The notes beneath the pieces were generated by a model, which was not told where the DNA came from, made no database searches, and was given only the letters and a program-made list of their open reading frames with translations. Both the position numbers and the translations under genes were made by a program. Shown here one piece after another: positions 1 to 11,443 of a stretch of 64,000 nucleotides of DNA (position 1 is its first letter; every line of letters begins with the position of its first letter). The DNA is from Hypericum androsaemum. Lineage: Eukaryota > Streptophyta > Magnoliopsida > Malpighiales > Hypericaceae. The stretch covers positions 13,293,176 through 13,357,175 of the forward strand of contig OZ023187.1 of NCBI GenBank assembly GCA_963995505.1. Direction: 5' to 3'.

Positions 1-507
1 TGGAAAATTTCGGGTTTAAAGGAGGAGGATGAATGACAATTGGTGTAGCACTAACTTCGAAAATCTTTTGATTCTTTTAGACAAATAATTCAACCTTTCC
101 GAATAAATTCGCGAGTACAATTGGTCAGTGAATTAATGCCTTCAGGATATAATGAAGTCCTAAAACCGTAATCGGATTCAAAGATTGTACTCCCTTGACT
201 CGACCAAGAATACACTTTTTCTGGGTTTTCTGATGGTGCTATAGAGAGGAAGAAAATAGGAAGGCTTTTAATGATTATGATGATTATACTGCAAATGAGA
301 ATCATTCACCACTATTTATAGGAGATTCACAACTGTTAAAGATGCTTCTTCATCACCAGGCATCAATAGTGGCTAATAGGATTGGTCACATCTTGTTTGA
401 ATTCAAACTCAAAGGGTACAAATTAAACCTATGCAGATCCTCCGAATTCATACTGAAACTCGAATTTGGTTTTCAAAAGACATGTACCATTTCGGGACGT
501 GACGCTA
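1..507. other. unassigned sequence left of the copia fragment
   Basis: No gene is recognised here. A short minus-strand open frame (about 90-305) starts with an Ile-rich hydrophobic stretch, but it has no family signature and no splice context I trust. Similarity to the copia copy at 2295-5545 stops near 508, so this stretch lies outside the retrotransposon fragment and is either flanking host DNA or an older repeat. Confidence 0.4.
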
Positions 508-1119
508 TCCCGCACCTTGCTAACTACTATTTCGTGTTGATAGATGGTGGTGAGCCAGGAGATTATGCAGGGGCACATCGGAGTGAGCTTGTGCGCAAGA
601 GGGTGCTTGCAGTGAGTGAGAAGACAGAGTCGTTGAATGCCAACAAGACTTGGGAACTAGTCAAACTCTATAGTGCCAAAAAGGCATTGCATAATCGTGA
701 GGTTAAGTGTGTGACAGAGGAGAACAAGAGTTGCAAGGAGAGAGCTCAGAAGCAGAAGACTCCAGGTGATTTCCTGGGTGGTCGTGTGAGGTATGCAAAG
801 GGGTGTACAAGATAAGTGATAGTAGATTCGGTGAGAGTAGAGAGAAGGATTTTGAAGAGTCTTGGAGTATAAAAGTGAAAGACCATTGAAGTGGGTGCCC
901 GTCCACTTGACAAGCTTTGTAGAGAAGAGCCTAAATGAGAAGGGCAAAAAGGCTAAAATAGCAAGATGTGTTGATGCGGATATGACATCAAGCTACCTTG
1001 AGAGAAGAGGTGGTATTGCAAGTGTGATGGCCAAGGGGGATACCTTGGAGAAGTTGGAGCTATGCTTGGCTTCAACTAGCCTTGTGAAGTGATGAGAAGA
1101 GGCCGGTGCACCAATTGGT

Positions 1120-1571
1120 GAAGGTCGTCTAAGTGAAGGGTGAGCAGTGCCAATTTGGTGAAGATGGTCACCTAGTGAAGAGTGACAAGTGCTAAGTGGA
1201 AAAGATGGTCATCTAGTAAAGGGTGACAAGTAACAAGTGAAGAATGTCATCTAGTGAAGGGTGCCAAGTTGCAAAGAAGTGAAGTGGGTCATCAAGTAAA
1301 TAGTGACAAGTGATGAGGATCGCCTAGTGAGGGGTGGTTCGTGTTGAGGTTAGTCTCCGAGTGGGAGATTGACAAGTGAGGATCGCATAGTGATGGGTGA
1401 TTGATGATAAGGCTAGTCTTCGGGTGGGAGATTACCAAGAGATGAAGAAGGTCATCCAATGACGGGTGATCAATGTTGTGGTTAGTCTCCGGGTGGGAGA
1501 TTGCCAAGTGAAGATGAAGATCCCCTAGTGAGAGGTGGTTCATGTTGAGGTCAGTCTCCAGGTGGGAGATT
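1120..1571 (+). repeat. tandem repeats carrying polypurine-tract-like motif
   Basis: Between the pol end and the LTR there are degenerate repeats of a roughly 65-70 bp unit. The motif GTGGGAGATT ends four successive units, starting at about 1361, 1424, 1493 and 1562. The last copy directly precedes the LTR at 1571, where a copia polypurine tract is expected. Upstream, degenerate units with GTCATCTAGTGAAGG-like text extend the array to about 1120. Confidence 0.75.
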
Positions 1572-2294
1572 ATTGGGTATGGAGTCTGAGGATGTCTTAT
1601 GAATTGATCGATTGGATTTAGAGCCCGAGGATGCTCGAGAAATCAATCTAGTCAAGAGTTGAGTGAAGACGTGATGACATCTGAGGAGTCATGTAGTTTG
1701 AGTGAAGAGCTTGAGGATGATCGAGGGCGACGATCAGGTCAAAAGACGAAGCCGAACAAGTGCTTTGTGAAGAAGATGAAGGAATTTGCAATCGCAAGTT
1801 CAAGTTAATTAGTGATCGCTAGTACGAGTTACAGAGATTTTGGGAGGGGGCAACTGGCGGTCGCCAGTTGATTGGCAATCGTAAGTTAGGTCCGTAAAAG
1901 TAAATTTTAGTGGACAAGTTTGCCCCTCCTGACCCCAAAATCCTTGTAGGGTTGGTGCCTCTATAAATACCCATTGTAAGCCTCATTTGAGGTATTGCCC
2001 CAAGTGTAGAACTCCAAGTGAAGGAGAAAGAGAGAAAAGAGAGAGAAGAGGAGAGATTGAGAGAGAAGTGAGCCAAAGAGTGATGGCATCTATTGTATAC
2101 GAGTAAGTGAAGCTCTGAGTGATTATATAGTAGAATCGTTGAGGATCGAACCGGGTCACCAAATATCGTATCCCTCCTTGTGCTTTCTTTATGCATCATG
2201 TGTTCGTTCTTCTCATGGTGATTGTGGTTTACTCGTGTGTATTTTCTATTGCATTGCTTGGGTCCACATGGAAAGTGGGTATTTTTCTCCAACA
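1571..2294 (+). repeat. copia 3' LTR (plus orientation)
   Basis: It starts TATTGGGTATGG (the partner LTR starts TGTTGGGTATGG) and ends TTTCTCCAACA. It is collinear with the reverse complement of 4823-5545. The U3 part contains short palindromes such as the 9-bp inverted repeat at 1851-1870. A TATA box lies at 1962-1969. Confidence 0.85.
1962..1969 (+). promoter_or_regulatory. LTR TATA box
   Basis: TATAAATA followed by CCCATTGTAAGCC. The same motif and context occur at the equivalent point of the partner LTR (5161-5168, minus), so this is the likely LTR core promoter. Confidence 0.65.
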
Positions 2295-4800
2295 AGCTTC
2301 AACTTCTCCAAGGTATCCCCCTTGGTCATCACACTTGCAAGACCATCTTTTCTCTCAAGGTAGCTTGATGCCACATCCGCATCAACACATCTTGCCACTT
2401 TAGACTTTTTGCCCTTCTCACTTAGGCCCTTCTTTACAATGCTTGTCAAGTGGACATACATCCACTTCATTGCCTTCTCATGTTGCTTTCTGGGACTTCT
2501 CATGAGCCTCATCTCTACTTTTAGTGCATCTGTACTCACCGATCTTGTACACCCCTTGGCATACCTCACACGACCACATACAGAGCCACTTAGAGTCTTC
2601 TTCTTCTTGGCTATCTCTTTACAATATTTATTCTCATTTGTCACATGCCTAACCTCACGAGCCCCACGATTATGCTATGCCTTCTTATGGAACTTGACTA
2701 GTTCTCGAGTCTTGTTGGCACTCAATAACTCTATCTTCTCACTCACTGCATGCATCCTCTCGCGCACAAGCTCACTCCTTTATGCCTTTGTATAATCTCC
2801 TGGCTCACCACCATCTATCGACAAGAGATAGTAGTTAGCAGGCGAGAACCTCCTCACCGGAACCACTGGCGATGGATAACTTGGTTCTGCTTCCTCACTG
2901 GCCTCCCAGCCATATAGTACCTGTTTGCTCCTACCCGAGTTCGAGATATCTAGCTTGACCATCTCACTGCTAAAACTCACATCATCAGCAACAATCTCCA
3001 TGTCCCTCTGCATCACCCTCTCATTGAATATGACATCCCGGCTTCACACAACCTTTTGGTTCTTCTCATCCCAAAGCCTGAAGCTGAAATCATATCCTCT
3101 ATATCCAATGAACGTGCACTTCTTGGACTTGGCATCTAGCCTGCTCTTCTCACCTACATCCACACGAACATACGACACACAACCAAATACCCGAAGGTAG
3201 GTTAGACCACAATCTCCTTACCACTCCAAGCCTCCTTCAGTATCCCACTCTCCAAAAGGATTGACGGTCCTCTATTGATCGTCATGTTCATCTTTTCTGT
3301 ATTGCCACCTAGCTTGGGATTTCCAGCTATTGTCTTCTCCATGCGAATCCCATTCGCTTCACAATACTCCTTGAACTCTTGGAGTTTGTACTCTCCGCCA
3401 TTTCTAGATCTCAACTACACCTTAAGACCCTTCTCATCAATTAAGGTCTTGTAGCATAATGAACCACCCACAAATACCACCGGTGTCAGTCTCCTTACAA
3501 CACTTTAGACTAATTCAAGCTTCTCTACCTTTCGGAAAACACCACCTCTTAAAAATCTCTCTCTTCCGCTCTCCAAGACCACAATGCTCGTACAGACCCA
3601 CCTCCACGGTCTTCAAGCTTGGTAGCTTCCCTCTTGAACAAAGTACCTTCATCCCCTTCTCACTCATGTGGCCACTTTGCCACTCATAGGTGTTCTTTGT
3701 CACATACAACGTCCCCTCCTTCACTCCTTGAGCTACCACCATAGCTTCCTTGGTGATTTTTCATGACCCACAGTCAAAGGTCACACCATAACCTTCCTCA
3801 TCCAATTGCTCCAAGGATAGCAAGTTCCTCCTTAACCTGAGAAAATGTCTCACACCCTTCATTTGCAACAACGATCCATTGAGGGTCTTGATTCGAACCT
3901 CTCCCATGCCTACAACTTGCAAAGTCTCATCATTCGCTAGATGAACCATGCCAAAGTCACCTAGGATATTCTTCTCCATCATACTCGCATCACTACAAGA
4001 ATGGAATGAGGCTCCCGAATCCATAACCCACTCCTCTAATAGACTACACTCACTTAAGACCAACACATCACCATGGTCTTCTATCGTTACATTGGCCGAC
4101 TCGTCCTCCCTTCTTGGTGTTGTGCACTAATCTTGGAAGTGACCATACTCTTCATACTTCCAACACTGTACCGAGCTAAATCCCTCTTCAATCCACCCCT
4201 CGATTTAGATCTTAACTTACCCCGGTCTTTCCTCCCCTTTGACTCGTACCTCCCCCTATTGCCACACTCAAAGCCATACTCAAGGCTACTCTGAATTCTC
4301 TCCATCTAATCTCCCCACTCATGATCAAATCCCTCACCGCCAAGACACTCACCGCCATGACCGTACCATTCCAATTATCGGGTAAGGAACTTAGCAAAAT
4401 TAGGGCTTGTACCTCATCGTCGAAGTCAATCTTCACCATGTCACTCTCTGCCATCTTGAGGTTGAACAACTTCCTCATCAAATGCACTTTGTTGGCAGCC
4501 GAGGGCTTCTCATATATCTCGAAGAAAGTCTCAAACATCTTCTTGTTGGCTTCGCCTTCAAGGTGTGAAACGCCACATTCCTAGACAAAGACAAGCACAC
4601 CATGCTCATTGTCTTTCGGTCTAGGAGCTTCCACTCCTCTTCCTTTATGTCGCCGGGCTTCTTCTCTCCAAGCGGCAAGTGCAAGTCCTTGCCATACAAA
4701 TAATATTCTATTTGCATATTTCAAAAGCCGTAGTCGACACCATCGAACTTCTTCACGGGTTACTTCCCTTCACCCATCATGGTCGCTCTCACCAAGGCCT

Positions 4801-4820
4801 AAACCCGGGTTCTGATACCA
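4801..4820 (-). promoter_or_regulatory. primer binding site
   Basis: On the minus strand, TGGTATCAGAACCCGGG lies 2 nt inside the LTR end. It matches the initiator-Met-tRNA primer site (TGGTATCAGAGC...) usual for copia elements, and it fixes the element's orientation. Confidence 0.75.
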
Positions 4821-4822
4821 GT

Positions 4823-5545
4823 TGTTGGAGAAAAAATCCACTTTCCACGTGGACCCAAGTAACACAACAACATAAGCACACAAAAAAACCATGAACACCA
4901 CGAGAAGAATGAACACAAACACAAAGAAAGCACAAGAAAGAGACTATATTTGGTCACCCGGTTCAATCCACAACGATCTACGTCCGGGGGCATCCAAGCC
5001 AGGAGAGATTTCACTATCTTTACTCTTAGAGCTTCACTCACTCTTACAAGCAAAGGCCACACTTTGGCATCCACACTCACTTAGGGTTCTCACTTTCTCT
5101 CTAGCCACTCACTTGGCTGTACAACACTTGGGCAACAACAAAAATGAGGCTTACAATGGGTATTTATAGAGGCACCCTCTATTCTAGGGTAAATGGCTCA
5201 AGAGGGGCACTTTTGTCCACTAAAAGTCTCATTTTTTGGCCCAACTGGCGGCCACCAATCAAGCGATCGCTAGTGTACTTGCGCCCGCAAGTACCAACTA
5301 GCGCCTGCCAGTTTGCTAGCGCCCACCAGGCGCCTCAGCATCTTCTTGTACTGCTTCGTCTTGGGACTTCACTCGACCCCGTCTCTCGACCCGATCATCC
5401 TCAAGCTTCTTCATTCGAACCGCACGACTCCCCGGATGTCTTCATCATCTTCACTTGATTCTTGACTCGATTGATTCTCCGAGCATCCCGAGCTCCGAAT
5501 ACAATCGATCAACTCTCGAAACATCCTCAGGCTCCATACCCAACA
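4823..5545 (-). repeat. copia 5' LTR (minus orientation)
   Basis: It is a 723-bp inverted partner of 1571-2294, with ends TGTTGGG...CCAACA on the minus strand and a TATA box at 5161-5168. The U3 region (about 5245-5335) is a cluster of GC-rich short palindromes, for example TACTTGCGCCCGCAAGTA, interleaved with GCGCC/GCCAG repeats. Confidence 0.85.
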
Positions 5546-6381
5546 TAGGATTTGTCCCAGAATTCTAATTCGAATAGAACTATAATACCATGTATCTCCA
5601 CATCCACCGTGTTTACGCTTCCGCTGCCCTAACAAGATGGATATAGGACGTTCCCACCCAATTCAAGCCCAAGAACCTATTACCCTATCTTTGACCACAA
5701 CTTTGAGGATGGATTACACAGAAGACTGAAGTTGAGACTTCGACAATTTATTGGGAGTTGACGGTATTACTTTATCGTCATGATCGTTTCAACTTTGTAG
5801 ATGCGTGTTATACCAAATTGCGTATGTCCGGTATCTACTGTTCTTCTCATATTATTTTGCTATGGTTTTCTGATCAGTGTTTCGCTTTTGTTGTGCTAGC
5901 AATCTCTATGCACATGCTTCATTTCAAATATTCGATCCATTTCCTGGAAAGGATTTCTTGGATGCTGAACAAAGCCAGCAAGGCATCCTCCTCCGAATTC
6001 TGACAGGTAAAAAGCACCCTTCATCCACAGTCAGATGCTGTCGAACTCCCTCCGAATTCGTAAATTGGCCACGTTTAACTTTTTTTTTAAATAAGTCCAC
6101 TTTTATTTTATTTGGTAGTGTACATACGTTATGAAATATATATTAGATTCATAATCAAATGCTTAAATAGCCTCGCCAAAAAACAAATCAAAAATATATT
6201 CCGGGGAGGGGATAACTAAAATTAGAGAGATCTTTGATTGGTATTGAAGCTGGTCATAATCGAAGAAATTGAAGTTTGAAACGCCAACTATCTTGACTAG
6301 TACATAGGAATCTGGAAAAAGGCAGGAAACATAAGATTATAATGAGCTAATTCTTCATAGTTGGTCGTAGTCGAACACATT
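5546..6381. other. intergenic, 3' side of the DC1 gene
   Basis: No gene is recognised. The short open frames at 5758-6134 have no family signature. The stretch next to 6381 probably includes the 3'UTR of the DC1 gene. Confidence 0.4.
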
Positions 6382-9300
6382 TTATATGGCGGGTGCATTC
6401 CCAGGATACGTTATTAGTGACTCGTAGCAAGTTCTCCATTTGATATCTAGAGCATCACTTCTCACTTTTTTCATTGGACCTCTTGACCCGACAACTCTGT
6501 ATGTATCGTGCTCCTTATCCATCAGCTTCAACTCTTGTTGTCTTGCATCTGCTTCGTCCATCTTGGTCCTTAGCTCTGCTTTGTACATGGCCACTTGCTC
6601 AAGCGCTTGCTCCAGTCGTGATGTTTTGTCGTCCACGATCTTCTTTGACTGAATGTAATAACGAGCTTGCCAAACTCGCTTGATGTTTTCGGCTATAAAT
6701 CCAACATTGAACTTTCCTCTCTCTTCGACAAAACTTATCAACTCCAACCATTTCAGAATTATTTTTTTTCTGACATCGACTACTTTGGTTGTCCGCATCT
6801 GATGTAGAACAGCGACCGTGATGAAAATTAGAAAGCGTTTCTCTTCGTATTTGAGCTTGTACTTGTGATCAGTGATGATGTCGTACATCCCAAAAAACTC
6901 TTTGTATATTGAGTCGAGAATTTCGGGGAGTGCATAAGCTCCTGTCGTAATATCTCCATCATATTGCCTCAAGTAATAGTCGTCAAAGTCATCAACTGAG
7001 GGAGCACTAAGACTCTTCTCAAAGTGTGACAAGGCCTTCCAGGAAAATGAATACTCGTTGGCTTCCTCATCAAGGCTAGTGCTGGAACTGCTTGATTCAT
7101 CCGAATTGTAAAAGAAGACTCTTCTCGAAGTAGATTCATCTTCTTTCTCGTTTTTAGGTGTGAGCTTGTTAGTTTCCCTTTCCTCGACATCACAATGATA
7201 AAAGGCTCTGGTTAAATCATCAAGAAATAAATGCTTGGTGTTTAGAATCCCATCTCCGGCTCCCTCAATTGTAGGATCCACCATCACTTCTGTCAAGTCC
7301 AACTTGTCATTAATTACCCTGCATGCAACTTGAGGAAATGGAGTTCTCAATTCAACTTCTCCACGCTCACCGCGAAGCAATGGTAGAACCTAACATAGTG
7401 AATAAAATGAATATTACTAAAAAGATTAGTCATATTGATTCGGATGCTTGAATTTTTTTTTATTTCACTTGATGGACTATGTGCACAAACTAGAACAAGT
7501 GTTTGAAGAAACACACCTCATTTAGCACGCACTTCACGTCACAGATCATTAGACAACCTCGCGAGCAACAATAAACTCGAAGCCGTGGGTCTCGTCCTTC
7601 TTCACAAATGTGACATGCGAACTCATCTGATCCGTTATCTTCAACGTAGTAGTCTTTCAGTATGAGAGGATGAACATGACTAGCATGCTTGACCGTATAC
7701 GGCAATGGACCACATTGAAAATGGAGAGCAAAGTAACATTCTTGATATGCACAACGAATCGTGCAAGAGCCATCACAAGATTTACAACATGCTCGGCACT
7801 CTATGTTGCCATGCATGTTTACCACTATATAAAGAATGTGGGGATGCCCTTTGTGCTTCACAGATGGCAGGAAAGTAGCACATTGAGTATCCAACTGAAA
7901 ATCACATGGTTCACAATGGTAGACCACATCATAGAGAGGGAAATTTTGTGAAAGACTTTTGAGGCATATTTTACAGGTCATAGCTTCATTTGGGAGTGAG
8001 GAGGACCTATTTGTAAGAGTAAGAGGGTGTTGCGGATGAATCGGGTGCTCAAGTTCAGCACATGATTTGTGGAAAAACAATGCACACTGACCACACTTGT
8101 AGCTCAAAGTCCAAGGGATGCAAGGTTCTTTACACAAAAAGCAAGTTCGCCTTTTGTCTTCTATTTTGGTTTCACATAGACTCAATTGATGCCAATGGAG
8201 TATACTTTTGAATCTCCCATCCTCACCAAGTACATTCTCCGGCCACATGACACATTTGACACAAAACTTGCACTTGCGCTCGCCGCAATAAAAGGCCAAC
8301 CCCGAGCACTGGCGGTTGCAAGTCGTACACTCGAAAGAGAGAACACGAAGTAGAACAACTGGTGGATTAAAAAGGAGATGGTTTGTCTTGTGAGGTAAAG
8401 AATCCATGCAGGACTTGTGGACGTAGAACTGACACAGGTTGATACAACTATAAAACGGTTGTTCAGAACATGATCTTTCACATAAGTTGCACATATGGTT
8501 GTGGCCTTGTGTGCCCGTGAAGAGCTTCAAGGGGTGCCAATGGCAAAAATGATTAACCAATTGGTTGACTTCTTTTTCATGGTTACCAAGTTGGGGAAGT
8601 TGGACACAATCTAAACACAAGAAGAAGTCACAACTATTGCAATGGTAGTTGAAAGGATGGTTGCTTAGGAGACATGCATTACAAGTTGTGGACGGAGAAA
8701 GTATGAGCTTGAGATTAGGGCACGGATGTAAGAAATGGGTGGTGATGACTTCTGGAAGAGAAGACTCATCAATGAATCTGCGTACAAGACAACAAGAAAT
8801 GCACAAAATGTTATCCGTAGTGTGGAGGAATCCAATATCCACACGGAGAACCAAATTCGAACTTATGGATTTCCGACAGTCCACACACTTTTCTCCTGGT
8901 AATGTGAGAAGACGACAAGAGGCTACTCGATAATCCATCTTGAATTGTGCCCTCTCGGGCAGAAAGTCAAGGCAAGGCTTGTGAAGGTGAAAATCGCATG
9001 GTTCACAACCCCAAATTGGTCCAAATGAGCAAGGCATCTCACAGATTCGACAAGACGACATGGACTTGGATTCTTCGACAAGTGGTTGAATAGGGTGACG
9101 ATGACAAGGATGTAGGATGCGCTCTCTCGAACTCTCTCCCTCGCAAGTAGCGAGGGAGAGCATCGGAGCTGCGCACTCCACACAGATTTTAAAGCCGCAC
9201 GGCTGACATAGGTAGGTGAAACCGTTGGGGCAATACTTAAAGCAAGAATAGCATTCGAAGCTAGAGATCGTATGGAGGAAGAGCGGGCAGGAGTGGAAGA

Positions 9301-9502
9301 AGAGCTTAATCTCAAGTGCAAGTTTTGCACACCCTTCATGGAAATAACATCTGCACAGAGTACACCAATGGTAGATCTGACCTGGAATCTCCTCTCGACA
9401 CCCACGGCACTTCAAAACTCTGCCATCTCCTTCTCCCTTGTCACGAATTATCAGCTCGTGTTCGTGTACGGGCCCCTCGTTACGCCTCATCTCCCTCTCC
9501 AA
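6382..9502 (-). CDS. DC1-domain (Cys/His-rich C1) protein with C-terminal helical extension
   Basis: Two exons on the minus strand: 9502-7517 and 7389-6382. The donor is GAG|GTGTGT and the acceptor TTAG|GTT, both in phase 0, with a 127-bp intron. Without splicing the first frame would run only eight codons further to a stop, so splicing is strongly favoured. Exon 1 (about 660 residues) is a series of DC1 modules with the repeated CxxC...HxxC...C pattern, e.g. CRGCREEIPGQIYHWCTLC near the start and HICEEGRDPRL near the end. DC1 proteins are plant zinc-finger relatives of C1 domains; most roles are unknown, some are linked to defence or hormone responses. Exon 2 (335 residues) has no cysteine-rich module. 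It has an acidic Ser-rich linker, then a helical block (ILDSIYKEFFGMYDI ... FIAENIKRVWQ) and a coiled coil around LEQALEQVAMYKAEL. The block resembles the helical C-terminal region of plant MATH/PEARLI4-type proteins by pattern only. The start at 9502 is the first ATG of the frame. Confidence 0.8.
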
Positions 9503-9522
9503 GATTGAAGTGCTTCTTCTTT

Positions 9523-9549
9523 GTGTTTTTGTGTGTGTGTGTGTGTGTC
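9523..9549. repeat. (GT)n microsatellite in the DC1 5' region
   Basis: A run of TGTGTGTG repeats lies about 20-45 bp upstream of the DC1 start codon, probably in its 5'UTR or core promoter. Confidence 0.8.
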
Positions 9550-10016
9550 AGTTCTTCCAGATCATATGGGATTTGATCTTCTTAATGTAAAAGCATGACC
9601 AATTGATTATAAAATGACAAGTGGCCACATGATTGAAGCTGTAAAGTATTTGGTTTTTGTTATTTTAGTGCCTAGTTGCAGACCCAAGTTGGGGCCTGCC
9701 ATCAACTTCGATAACTAAATTAAAATAGCACCGGGAATTCAAAAGGTTATTAATTTATAGTAAACAAGAGGCCAAGTCGGATTGGATGGCTTAGCTCTTC
9801 TTCTTGGAAGCTTGTGCCTTGTCCAATGTACGAAGAGTTAGTTCTTCGGAATGTACTTAACCATCGAACAAAGGTGCAAGCTCAAATACAGAAACAAAAA
9901 AAGGACAACGAACTTCAAATTCACGTAGGACACATACTAAATTGACTAGCCTGAATTCGGTGGGGACTGAAAAAACTGATACTTATATGTATTTATCTGA
10001 CGTACAACACACACAT
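9550..10016. other. upstream region of the DC1 gene
   Basis: No gene. About 9585-9715 (AAAAGCATGACCAATTGATT...) recurs in diverged form at 11531-11640 and 11985-12110, which suggests duplicated copies of this promoter region. Confidence 0.45.
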
Positions 10017-10108
10017 AAGTCTCTAGTAGTACATGAGGGGACATGTTGACCAGGAAGTGGAACAGATTGTTGAAGGCAACTAATGCTACGATAAGTCTCT
10101 AGTAGTAT

Positions 10109-10170
10109 GTCTCTTCGGGGGCATCTGATAAAATTGAACGATACAGAGAAGATTAGCATGGCCTCTGTGC
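10109..10170 (+). pseudogene. 5' fragment of U6 snRNA (retropseudogene)
   Basis: It matches the first 60 or so nt of U6 (GTCTCTTCGGGGGCATC ... AAGATTAGCATGG) with substitutions. It is then cut and followed by TTTAAAAAAAA. It is flanked by 15-bp direct repeats AAGTCTCTAGTAGTA (10093-10107) and AAGTCTCTAGTAATA (10181-10195). The truncation, A-tail and target duplication indicate LINE-type retroposition. There is no upstream element or TATA at Pol III spacing, so it is not a functional U6 gene. Confidence 0.8.
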
Positions 10171-10587
10171 ATTTAAAAAAAAGTCTCTAGTAATACACGA
10201 GGGGACATGTTGACCAGGAAGAGGAGAAGCCATGAACACTTGGTAATCTTTATCTTTATCACGCCCCCGTAAGCTTCTCTGTAAACAACCGTTAACTTGA
10301 AACGTAAATCATAAAAACAGGCATGCGGAAGTGGCTTGGTAAAAACATCAGCAATCTGATCTTTCCCTGAAATATAGCAAACACGAAGTCTATCGACAGC
10401 AACACGCTCCTGAAACAAAGTAAAAGTCAATTTCTATATATTTGGACCGACGATGAAACACTGGATTTGCTACCAAGTAGGTAGCCCCTAAGTTATCACA
10501 CCACATCATTGGGGACTGAGAACATGGAAAACCAATTTCCTGGAGAAGAGACTGCACCCATATGATTTCGGAGGCCACCGCCGCTAA

Positions 10588-11443
10588 GATCATCCGCATC
10601 CGCGTCCTTCCCGCGCCCTCAACCTGGCGCGTGGAAGGCACGCACCAATCAGACAAAAGAAAAAAAAAGGAAAAGGGGCGAGGCGCCCTCGCGTGTTAGG
10701 GAGGCGCGTTTCGCCTCGCCTGAAATGCGAGGGCGCCTCGTCCACGTGGTATTTTTTTGTTTCTTAAACTATCTACTTAGTTACACTTGGCACAATATTA
10801 TTCTTACAAATAGATTTTTTCGGATATGATTTGTGTGGTTAAAAAAATTTAGAATTATCTGTGATAAAAAATAAAAATAATTTATATAAAAATTTACATT
10901 TTTCAAATCTCTATAAATAGAGTACAATATTAACATATTTTTATACACAATCTCAAATTCTCTCTTCTTTTACTATATACTATCTTATTAATTTTTCTTG
11001 TTATATTATTTCTACTATGGATCCAAATGATCCTAATTTTTCTATTTTTTTAACCATTTTGATCTTATAATCCTTCATCTTTTCCAAATTCTGAAGACAA
11101 TCCGAACTTTTAATCTTTTTTTTACTCTCAGTTGTCGCCAAATCTTTCCCAAATTCTGATATATGAACACCGTAGCCCCCAAATATTCTAAAAAAAAATT
11201 CTTATTATCTCAATTACGAAATAAATATTAACGTATATTTAATATAATTTTTATATGAACAAAAATGAAAGTAGATAATATGTGGATGACAGAGAAATTA
11301 ATTATTATTCTGTAATCTAGGTTGGGGCAAGTTGCGAATGTAGGTAAAATAAGGGATAATTGAGTTGGGCTGATGTGAATGAAAAAAAAATTATTTATTT
11401 ATTTCGTGACCTAGGTTGAGACAGGTTGCAAATATTAGTGGTC
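10588..11443 (+). mobile_element. PIF/Harbinger-like element inserted in copia RNase H
   Basis: It is flanked by TAA on both sides (10585-10587 and 11444-11446), the 3-bp target typical of PIF/Harbinger. The ends are imperfect inverted repeats (GATCATCCGCATCCG at left; GACCACTAATATTTG on the other strand at right) that differ largely by C/T transitions. Inside, a TATA box (CTCTATAAATAGAG, about 10910) precedes an ATG at about 11016. Its broken frame reads MDPNDPNF, then Asn/Pro/Phe-rich text like the ORF1 (Myb/NAM-associated) start of Harbinger elements. No transposase is present. Confidence 0.6.
10679..10740. repeat. compound GC-rich hairpin
   Basis: Perfect 14-bp inverted arms (10679-10692 CGAGGCGCCCTCGC and 10727-10740) enclose a second small stem (GAGGCG at 10701, CGCCTC at 10712). 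It lies inside the left part of the Harbinger-like element and is markedly GC-rich against AT-rich surroundings. Confidence 0.7.

Larger units (their letters stand above)
508..2294 (+). mobile_element. Ty1/copia fragment: pol 3' end plus 3' LTR
   Basis: The plus strand encodes a broken pol tail. It starts at a connector containing DGGEPGDY, passes a short RT-entry block with TWELVKL, jumps to a late-RT block VRYAKGCTR, then an RNase H start (VDAD) and the terminal LEKLELCLAST. Most of the RT core and most of RNase H are missing. A repeat-rich stretch and a 724-bp LTR at 1571-2294 follow. The same deletion boundaries occur in the inverted copy at 2295-5545, so both descend from an already deleted parent. 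The 5' part is lost at about 508. It cannot be autonomous. Confidence 0.8.
2295..5545 (-). mobile_element. internally deleted Ty1/copia element (LTR-gag-pol), minus strand
   Basis: Reading the minus strand from the right: a 5' LTR (5545-4823), then a Met-tRNA-type primer site, then gag in two frames (about 4717-4212; LYGKDLHLPL, then KPSAANKVHLMRKLFNLKMAE). A decayed zinc knuckle follows near 4190, then protease with DSGASFH (about 4025), a pre-integrase block with GHMSEKGMKVL (about 3660), and integrase core pieces with NGGEYK (about 3400) and TLEKLKL at the end. Frames are broken repeatedly. Most of the RT core is missing, as in the left copy. The element stops abruptly at 2295, where the left copy's LTR end begins; its own 3' LTR is absent. 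This suggests that the left copy inserted into it, or that the two recombined. Confidence 0.82.

Noticed and set aside
1292..1543. His/Leu/Ser-rich minus-strand frame
   Set aside because: Artefact of the purine-tract tandem repeats next to the LTR.
10109..10170. functional U6 gene
   Set aside because: Truncated, mutated, A-tailed, and without USE/TATA; target duplications show a retropseudogene.
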